From positions 132,496,319-132,560,318 of the forward strand of contig NC_134707.1 in the NCBI RefSeq assembly GCF_043290135.1: DNA of 64,000 nucleotides, read 5' to 3'. This stretch comes from Rhipicephalus microplus (taxonomy: Eukaryota > Arthropoda > Arachnida > Ixodida > Ixodidae). The translations under genes and the position numbers were made by a program. Under the pieces are notes generated by a model. It did no database searches. It was not told where the DNA came from and worked only from the letters and a program-made list of their open reading frames with translations. This document shows positions 56,433 through 64,000 of this stretch, one piece after another (position 1 is the stretch's first letter; the number at the start of each line of letters is the position of its first letter).

Positions 56433-58800
56433 ACTCTGAGCAGCTTCTGAAAGTGCATATTAAATCGTTTTTCACTGTGTCCTCGTTTTCTAAGGAGAGC
56501 CCAAACCCAGACGCGGTCACCAAGTTGATACTGTTGGTTGCCGTGGCGCAGATAGTAGCGTCGGGGGTCGGCTTTTTTCCTCGAACGCGCGGCTTTTCAG
56601 TATGATCGCGCGCGCACGCTTTGACAAGTAATGGCCTACCGCGGCTATCTCAAAAACTTGATTTTTGGTCACAGGCACACAGACAATTGTTCGCTCACAA
56701 CCGATCGGGCACTGGCGGCGAGTTTTCTGCGACACAAGCTCTCTAACGATATTGCGTTAAAATGCCACCTTCCAAAAAACTACTACAGGAGGCACGCTTC
56801 GCACGCATCCACATGATCCTTCCATACAAACCAGCTTGTAACCAAGTGTGCGCCTTTTTTTTTTGTTTGAGCCCACGTATCTCCTTGCAGTGGTCCCTCT
56901 GGTGGCAACTAGAATATCTTCAAAAGTGCTGCCCTAATACGAAGATGGCTACCATTTTGTTGAACGCCCATCCCCAGTCCGTCACCTGATCAAAGCCATT
57001 GAACCACTATCGGACATTTGCCGTCAAGTATGTGACCTTGTCAACATTCAAACCCCTTGATCTTGGGAAAGTAACGACACTCCTCCACGCGCGCGTTTCC
57101 TTCTCGATTCTCCTCGCCAGCTTCCTGTACAGGTGGCACACAGCGCCATTTCTTGCCGACGCTCCCACGGGCGAGCGCAGCATTCAATGAAGGCAGCCTA
57201 TTTGTGGCAGCTTGCGTGCCACTGTACTGCTCAAATTTTTTGAATAGTGATAATAAAATTAGGAACACTAAGGCAACCATTTATTTAAATATAGGCTTCT
57301 CCGAAGGTTCTATAAGTGAAGTATGCTAATTTATTAAAAGATTTTTTGGGAAGTTCTACGATGCAGATGTTTTTTCTGCCGTATAATAACATGCTGTACG
57401 TTTGCAACTGAAGTAGGTATGCTTGTGGCATGTCCGTCTGTGTTGGGATTTTTTTCCCGTGCTTGTGCGTCAGTATACAACACATGTGCCTACACCATCA
57501 CATATTGCAGTGAATTCGCGGATGGTGGATCATTTAGCCATGCGTTCATCTTCTCGGCGTGAAAGTAGCTTTGTGCAATGGTCTCCAAACTGAAAAAGGC
57601 GTTTAAGCAATGTCAATACGACGAAGTGTCGGCAACAGTGATTCTTCTTCCACAATAGCAGAAACATAATAAAATGACTTCATAGAACAGTGTTCTCCGG
57701 TTTTATCAAAGAAACTAGCGATCACGCTACTTGTGAGAGGACAATTTCTCCACCAGGATTGTCACCATAATCTTCGCGTTCATAGCGACCAAAAAATCCT
57801 ATCTGCACTGACTGATTCCGGTGAGAAGTACCCATGTGACACTGGTATAAAAGAAAATATAGTTTCTTTATTGGGAGAATTCAGGTCTCGTAGAAAATGA
57901 CTAACTCGCCATCACCGTGCCATTGCTTTTTTTTCTTTGCACTTCTCACTTCTGTAATTATTTCTTTCGATCGTCCGCATCTATTTCATGATTTTCGTGA
58001 GATAATTATCTACTCTAAAAAAACAAATCACAAAATAAATACCGTTATGAAAACGAGCACCAATAAAAGTAATCTCTATTCATCCCTTCATTAGTTTTCT
58101 TCAACAAACGTTCTCGCAAACGAATCCTAACGGCCTCGAAAACCGCGATCGAGAAGCTGTGTCATCACACGTAATTTTTCGCAGCAAAAGCAGACAGTTG
58201 TGCATTTCCGACGATTGCCGAGGTGCGTGCGAGAAGAATAAGTATGAGCTGAACATTTTCATTTACTTTATTCATTTATCAAGTTTGGCACACTGCAGAC
58301 GAGCATTTTGGTCTATGCTGGAGGGGCATAAGAACCGTTATGTGAGTCGTAACAACAAAAACAAAAAACACATGTATTCATACGATAACAGAGGTCACAT
58401 GCCTGTGAAACAGAAATGAAATTTTTAACACATTTATAGGTTCTATTCACTAAGTAGGTAGCGTTCCGGCGACAAAACGAATTCGCAAGCCTAAATATCT
58501 CATGATTCAGAAAATTGCATTCATAAACTGCTCCAGGAAAATTACTGTATTAGTAAGCATTCGTGCAAATATTGTTGTCAAGAATCGATCATGTTTACGG
58601 CGGGTATTCCTAGAAGTGGCTGGCTGAAGGCAACCAATTACATGTACGGTAACTTTTCTTGATATAAGTTTGTGTAAAAACGTTAAGCGATTCAACTTTC
58701 TTCTTGTTTTTAAAAAGAAATTCAGCATATTGATGACAACTCCACTTTGAAGCAACGCACGAATAGCTGAGAAAAAAATCACAGATTATTGTGAACGATG
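56433..58800. other. No recognisable gene
   Basis: GC-rich at 56.5-56.7 kb, otherwise AT-rich. Frames of up to 91 codons are present on both strands without motifs. I see no tRNA, structured repeat or splice-supported coding block. Confidence 0.45.
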
Positions 58801-58801
58801 C

Positions 58802-59036
58802 TGAGGCATATAGGCTAAAAAAAACAAGCGTCTTTATTAGGGCGAACTTGTGCCCACGAGGCTAATAATGGCTATGGTCGTCGAGTATGAGCGGCCGAGT
58901 TGCACACATCCAACAATCTTCTTCTTCCTTGTAGGCCGAGCGCACGAACGCGTGGCACATGCCAGCTGGGTCTTGCTGGTGCTCGTGCAACGATGATTGC
59001 GGCGGGCTACTTGAACGTGGCCAACCTGTCGCGGCA
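58802..59036 (-). repeat. Probable 3' LTR of Gypsy-2
   Basis: On the minus strand it starts TGCCGCGACAGG directly after the purine tract AAGGACGGGGA. It contains AATAAAG near 58834 (a poly(A) signal) and may end at CTCA near 58802. The partner LTR is outside the window, so the ends are estimates. Confidence 0.55.
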
Positions 59037-59069
59037 TTATCCCCGTCCTTAGACGGATCGTCCCGATGC

Positions 59070-59819
59070 TTGAGACAGTGAAAAGATACATTTGCACTCT
59101 CTCTCGTTTTCCGACGATCGGTCATGATAGGGCTTCATACGGACTACGTGTACCACTTCCATGGTATTGCGGTGTCTTGAGCTCCCGTGTCCAGCGGATC
59201 TGACTTCATAAGTGGCGTCGCTAATACGATTGAGTGCTTCATAAGGGCCGAAGTATTGGCAAAGAAGCTTTTCAGAGAGTCTGCGGTGGTGCACTAAGAT
59301 CCATATCCACACTTTGTCACCGGAATGATAAAGTGCGTCACTGCGTCGCTTCTTGTACTGACTAGAATCGACGCGCTGTTGGCTGTGTATTCGGTATCTT
59401 GCCTTCTGTCGTGCTTCGTCAGCTCTTTCCAAGAAGTCATTTAAGTCAGGTGGATACCTGCTTTGATCCTGTAGTGGTAACACGGCATCAACTGGGGTGG
59501 TCACTCTTCGGCCGTATACTAGTTCGAAAGGGGCAATGTGGGTTGTTTCTTGAACGGCTGTATTATATGCAAATACTACGTAGGATACTATTTCATCCCA
59601 CTGCTTATGTTTAACATCGACATACAGTGATATCATGTCAGTCAGAGTTTTATTGAGGCGTTCGGTTAAGCCATTTGACTGAGGGGGACACACCGTTGTT
59701 CTTCTGTGATCGGTATTTGTCATGTGCATCAGGCATTGCAATAGGTCTGCAGTAAATGCGGTGCCCCGATCCGTAATAACGACGACGGGCTCACCATGTC
59801 TGAGCACTATGTTGTTCAC
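59070..59819 (-). pseudogene. Gypsy-2 integrase core and C-terminal fragment
   Basis: An open 256-codon frame covers the second catalytic Asp (VITDRGTAF) and the Glu (SNGLTERLN), with about DD35E spacing. It continues through FAYNTAVQETTHIAPFELVY, and a GPY/F-type region reads LSEKLLCQYFGPYEALNRI. It ends VVHVVRMKPYHDR. This is the best-preserved piece of Gypsy-2. The first Asp of the triad lies upstream in a broken part. Confidence 0.85.
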
Positions 59820-59939
59820 AAAGAACTTGGCGACTTCGGCAGCTGTCGCACTGTATAGAGAGTCAGTCTCAGCATAACGGATCAGATAGTCTGTGGCTAC
59901 GACTATCCATTTCTCGCCTGCACACGATGTCGGGAAAGG

Positions 59940-60200
59940 TCATGGAAGGGCTATGACGACTTGTTCGAATGGAGCATCCGGAAGGTCTATTGGCTGGAGA
60001 AAGCCGGCTGGTTTTACGGCTGGAGTTTTGCACCGTTGACATTGACGACACGTTTTCACGTAGCGCTGCACTGATGCGAGCACCTTAGGCGAAGAGTACT
60101 TTAGGCGAATCCTGACGAATGTTCGGCTCACACCCATGTGTCCATATGTTGGCTCGCCGTGGCATGCAGGCAGAGTTACCTCTCGTATTGTTGTGGGCAC
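59940..60200 (-). pseudogene. Gypsy-2 integrase zinc-finger fragment
   Basis: The frame reads CHGEPTYGHMGVSRTFVRIR and then YVKTCRQCQRCK. This is the H-H-C-C finger of gypsy integrases with the first His/Leu context altered. The frame ends before the core; a further piece (60051-59869) carries the first-Asp region out of frame. Confidence 0.8.
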
Positions 60201-60202
60201 GA

Positions 60203-61141
60203 CTAATTAAAACGCTTTGCCATTAGGTTCAAAGTTCCGCCTGTAAAAACACTTCTTCGAAGGCATAACGTGGAGAGCCCTTCGGAGAATATGCGAGGGA
60301 CTTGAACGTCGAGACCCGGCAGGTGTTGTATAAGCGCCAGCAAACCCGGGTCATCTCGTTGTTGTTGAGCAAATTCGGATGCGTTAACAACGCCTAGAAA
60401 CGGGAACTCTTCCTCTTCAGGTACACTTGGATCTACTGGAGAGCGTGGCAGACAGGCGACATCACTGTGTTTCCTTCCAGATTTGTATGCGACAGTAATG
60501 TCATACTCCTGCAGCCTAAGGCTCCATCGTGCTAGTCGGCCTGACGGATCCTTGAGATTTGCCAGCCAGCAAAGAGTATGGTGGTCACTGACAGCTCTGA
60601 ATGGTTTACCATAAAAGTAGGTTCGAAACTTGTTTATTGCCCAGATGACTGTGAGACACTCTTTTATATTTGCAGAGTATTTTCTCTCAGCATTTGAAAG
60701 TTTGCGGCTAGCACAGACTAACACTTTCTCTTGACCATTTTGCCACTGGACCAGGATGGCGCCGAGGCCAACATTGCTGGCATTGGCATGAACTTCAGTG
60801 TCGGCTGTCTCATCAAAATAGACAAGTATTTGTGAACCCTGTAGCCGTTTTCTAAATTTGTCAAAAGCTTTCTGTTGTTCGCTTTCCCTTGTTAAGGGCA
60901 TGTCGTCTTTTGTTAGTTTTGTAAAAAGTTCTGCAATCTTTGAGAAGTTTTTCACAAATCGCCTATGGTGGGCACATGAACCCAAAAATCGACGCAGTGA
61001 CTTTTTGTCTCTGGGTGTTGGGAACCTCTGAACAGCGGCTGTTTTTTCGGGATCCGGACGAACGCCGTCAGAACTAATGACATGGCCAAGGAATCGCAGC
61101 TCTTCAAAGCCGAAGTGGCATTTTTCGGGTTTGATTGTCAA
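60203..61141 (-). pseudogene. Gypsy-2 RT end, RNase H and connection fragment
   Basis: A 312-codon open frame contains FGFEELRFLGHVISSDGVRP, LRRFLGSCAHHRRFVKNFSK, and the RNase H start TEVHANASNVGLGAILVQ, where the catalytic first Asp of TDAS is Asn. It also contains ERKYSANIKECLTVIWAINK, DHHTLCWLANLKDPSGRLAR and KSGRKHSDVACL. The missing Asp would inactivate RNase H even where the frame is open. Confidence 0.85.
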
Positions 61142-61149
61142 GTTTGCTT

Positions 61150-61639
61150 ACCGGATGGCTTCTTATACTGTGCGTAGTCGTTCTAGATGTTGGTCAAACG
61201 TTCAACAACGCTAGGCATGACTGCCATTTCAATCCCGCGAGGAGAGTGTCCATCATTCGCTGAAACGTGGCTGGCGCGGAACAGAGGTCGAATGGAAGCG
61301 CTTTGAATTGGTAGAGGCCACCTGGTGTTACGAATGCCATTTTTTATAGTCCCGCTCGTCGACCTCTATTTGCCAATATCCGCTTTTCAGATCCAAGAAT
61401 GAGAAAAACTTTGTGGAAAGCAGCCGATCTAGTGTATCGTCAATACGTAGCAAGGGGTGGACATCTCGTTTAATTACACTGTTCAGTTTTCGGTAGTAGA
61501 CACAGAATCTAAGTGTGTTGCCTTTCTTCTTATCGAGCACTACGGGGGACGCCCATGGACTATTCGAAGGCTGGATGACATCATCCGAAGGCATTTCCTT
61601 CACTTGCTCCTTGATAATTTCCCGTTCTTTTTGTGACAC
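61150..61639 (-). pseudogene. Gypsy-2 reverse transcriptase palm, catalytic box lost
   Basis: The frame at 61639-61328 reads MSQKEREIIKEQVKEM and SNSPWASPVVLDKKKGNTLR, then LRIDDTLDRLLSTKFFSFLD. The next frame (about 61330-61190) gives AFVTPGGLYQFKALPFDLCS and MMDTLLAGLKWQSCL. The text then jumps, without a YLDD box, to a stop. A small deletion at about 61200-61225 removed the catalytic residues. Confidence 0.82.
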
Positions 61640-61854
61640 TCGATATGGATGCTAGCATATAGGCCTCGTGTCGTGTTGCGTTATAACCCTGTGTTTCGTA
61701 ACTGACGTGCGCTGGACATTCGAGGAAGTTTAAAAGCAATCAGAGAATTCTTTTACCAAGGCGTAAATCTGTTTCTTTTGACTTTCCGCAAGGCTCTTGT
61801 TGACGGTCACGGATGTGTCGATGTTGCAGGCCACTGGTCGAGTGGTTGACGTCT

Positions 61855-62500
61855 TTAAGCTGCATAGCTCGGTCGCCATACAAAAGTCATGTAAATAGGT
61901 GGTAGCCGTGCATTGAGCGATGTGTTGAATTTCATTGGATATATTATGATTAGGACATCTGCACGGCCATTCGTCAAGTGAACAAGACCCCGAGCTATGC
62001 AGACACCTTTGTTCAAAAACAGCCCTACATTTGTATCCGCTATGCTTTCGCGGCTGTGCAATGCATCATTCTCTACGAGCACCATTATGCTGCAGTGTGG
62101 CGGCACAGTTACGTCATCATAAAAAACGCGTACAGCAGGTAGGCGTCGTTCCTCAGATTCCTCCATAGTTATAGCTGGTTTAGTCCAAAATGACACACTG
62201 GACCTACGCATTTTATATATGACGCCATTCGCTCGCAAAAAGTCCATTCCTATTTTGAGTTTCCTTGAACATTCTGGTAGCACAATGAAATCGGCAACGT
62301 AAATAAAGCCCCGAATTTTAAGTCCTGCAGTGCGTCTTCCAAGAGGGTTAATAATGTGACCAGCTGCCGTGCGTATCTGCGATCCACTTCACTGTGTCGC
62401 AACTTTGTTTAGCTTTTTCACCATCTTGTGACTTGTCACTGAATAATCAACACCGGTGTCGACTAAGACATTCAGCTCCCATCCTTCCATTCTCAACCTC
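61855..62500 (-). pseudogene. Gypsy-2 protease and protease-RT spacer
   Basis: At about 62480-62380 the minus strand reads EGWELNVLVDTGVDYSVTSH, an aspartic protease active site (DTG). The spacer frame 62283-61855 continues with SRKLKIGMDFLRANGVIYKM, matching the GMDFL segment that follows the protease in gypsy Pol. A frame break near 62290 separates them. Confidence 0.78.
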
Positions 62501-62816
62501 AAATCGGAAGTAACGCTTTAGTTGCTGCACCCATTTACCGAAAATACACCGTCGCCACCCTCAAGCCAAATTGGACGATCTTTGTAACTTATGTTATCAG
62601 CGCCCTCGCCTCCATAGTTTGCTTGCTTCAGTTTTCTGGTAGTGGACATGGAGAGCGATGACCAGGCTGCCTTGAAGGCCCACGTGGCCTGAATGCTCGG
62701 TAGCGCATAGGCGATGGCGACCGTGACCAATGTTGGCGTAGAGGTGGCGAGTTCTGGCGCGTGAACAAGTACTCCTCAATCTCCGCTGGTCGTTCGCCGT
62801 TTCGGGGGCACGGTGC

Positions 62817-63984
62817 TTACGACGGGAAGCCTCTTAATCCATCCTGTCGGTAAGGGCAGAATCTGTACAGATGACCCGCTTCGCCACAATGACAACACAG
62901 AGGCCTGCGCTCGTGGTCACGCCAGACGTCACTTTTCCTGGGCCTATGCTCCACATAGCGATGTGTGCTACGTGCTCCTTGGGGCCCATAGGTAGCCGTT
63001 GGTTTTCGTGGACGAGGTGCGCTGCGTGCTGCAGGTAGGAGAGGAGTCACCGCCATCGCAAATTCTGCATTGCTGTTTACTGTGAGTTGTCTGAGATCTT
63101 CAGAGTATGTTCGAATAGGTCTAACTGGCTGCAGCTCACGCTCTGGCTCTCGTATGATCTGCCTTAGTTCGTCACAAACAACGTCCGTAACAGATAGTGC
63201 AGTTCGAGACTGGGGCAATTGCAGTCTGAAAAGTTGTTCTTTGATAACTGATCTAATGAGGTCTCGCAAGGCTTCAACGTCATTTCGCACGCCTCCAAGT
63301 AATATCTGTGCAGATGCGCAGTTAAGATTCCGGTTGTACTGCCGAGCCCACTGTTTTAGTGTTTTTTTGATGGCCGTCGCTTCCGAATAAAACTCAGCAA
63401 CTGTGCTTGGAGGGTTGCGGACAAGAACGCGAACAGCTGTTGCTTCACTCTGCGCATAGATGGCGCACTTTCTTATCCTAAACCATGTTGTAATCCACAC
63501 GCTTGAACAGACTCACCATGTGCTAAAATATACACAGCAGAACTCTCGTTTGTGAGCTGGTTCCTTGATTAAAGAGCAGCCTCCGCCTTTTCTTTCCGGT
63601 CTATATTCGCGAACGTAGCCACCGCTTGTCGTGGAAATACTTCCCAGGTAGAAAACGAGGACTCATGGTTCTCAAACCATGTCTTTCGAAGTCTTCCAGG
63701 GCGAAGTATACGCGAAGGAGCTTCTCTTTTTCATCCCATCCATTCAAGCTCGCCACTTTCTCGAAAAGGTCCAACCAATCTTCCACGTCCCCGTACGATT
63801 CCCCGTGGAATACTGGTGGCTGGTGCGTTTGGCTAATGAACACTTGCGCCGGTGTGACCTGGCTATTCATAGTGGAGGCATCCATCGTTTGAATTCTCCT
63901 TGGTGTGAAGTGAAGAGGACTGAACTCAGGTGAGTCACCTCGAAGACGGCGACTTGCCCTCTGGTGTACAGGAGTCCCTTCCAC
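62817..63984 (-). pseudogene. gag: Gypsy-2 gag, broken into two frames
   Basis: The N-terminal frame 63984-63601 contains MDASTMNSQVTPAQVF and a capsid-like DVEDWLDLFEKVASLNGWDE. The second frame 63500-62817 contains a basic/variable stretch and one intact CCHC knuckle (CCHCGEAGHLYRFC). A frame break near 63550 separates them. The protease follows on the same strand. Confidence 0.82.
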
Positions 63985-64000
63985 GCGGTTGACACGCTGG

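Larger units (their letters stand above)
58802..64000 (-). mobile_element. Gypsy-2: decayed Ty3/gypsy element, runs off the window
   Basis: Minus-strand order is gag (63984-62817), protease (about 62500-62380), reverse transcriptase (61639-about 61150), RT end plus RNase H (61141-60203), integrase zinc finger (60200-59940), integrase core and C-terminus (59819-59070), a purine tract (about 59050-59041) and a probable 3' LTR (59036-58802). Stops and frame changes separate the domains. The 5' LTR would lie beyond 64000. It belongs to a different lineage from Gypsy-1. Confidence 0.87.

Overview
This window is repeat-dense animal DNA with no recognisable complete host gene. The best fit is a hard tick, probably a metastriate such as Rhipicephalus. 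The evidence is five copies of a tRNA-derived SINE that resembles the tick Ruka family as I remember it, plus heavy loads of Ty3/gypsy, Jockey-like, CR1/L2-like and GLRQGCPLSP-type non-LTR elements. No bacterial-style operons, rRNA genes or CRISPR arrays were seen. The species call is inference.

Layout. 1-4.07 kb: decayed CR1/L2-like LINE (+). 4.7-4.85 kb: 5'-truncated SINE with a perfect 14-bp target duplication. 5.86-13.5 kb: a Jockey-like LINE (-) split by an intact gypsy element (7646-12712, Gypsy-1). Gypsy-1 has open gag and pol frames, LTRs without substitutions, and ATAT target duplications. 13.5-24.2 kb: mostly anonymous DNA with two SINEs, a Myb/SANT-like exon, a possible spliced exon near 22.9 kb and a gag-like remnant. 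24.28-25.02 kb: a large compound tetranucleotide array attached to a dispersed repeat that recurs inverted near 20.2-20.5 kb. 27.0-28.5 kb: a SINE, then copy 1 of a non-autonomous repeat with GGGGCGAAGC ends. 31.1-35.8 kb: two LINE copies (-) abutting at a perfect hairpin, followed by a 67-bp-arm foldback. 36.8-39.7 kb: a second Jockey-like LINE (-). 39.7-40.2 kb: a short LINE fragment (+).

41.1-49.0 kb is a four-level nest. A CR1/L2-like LINE (-) is split by an old gypsy copy (Gypsy-3, +). That copy is interrupted by a GGGGCGAAGC-family element carrying two LINE fragments (-), one of which contains a full-length SINE (+). 49.04-49.22 kb: a different tRNA-like SINE. 50.3-50.8 and 55.5-56.4 kb: further GGGGCGAAGC-family copies. 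58.8-64.0 kb: a decayed gypsy element (Gypsy-2, -) that runs off the right edge.

How the parts relate. Only Gypsy-1 looks capable of encoding its own proteins. The SINEs and short repeats are non-autonomous; their target duplications and 5' truncations fit mobilisation by LINE machinery. I did not find a new defence or metabolic system. The most unusual features are the intact short-LTR gypsy, the four-level nest, the minisatellite-bearing GGGGCGAAGC family with its micro-inversion, and the giant tetranucleotide array. Many open frames here begin at non-ATG codons, so starts are given only where a convincing ATG is visible.
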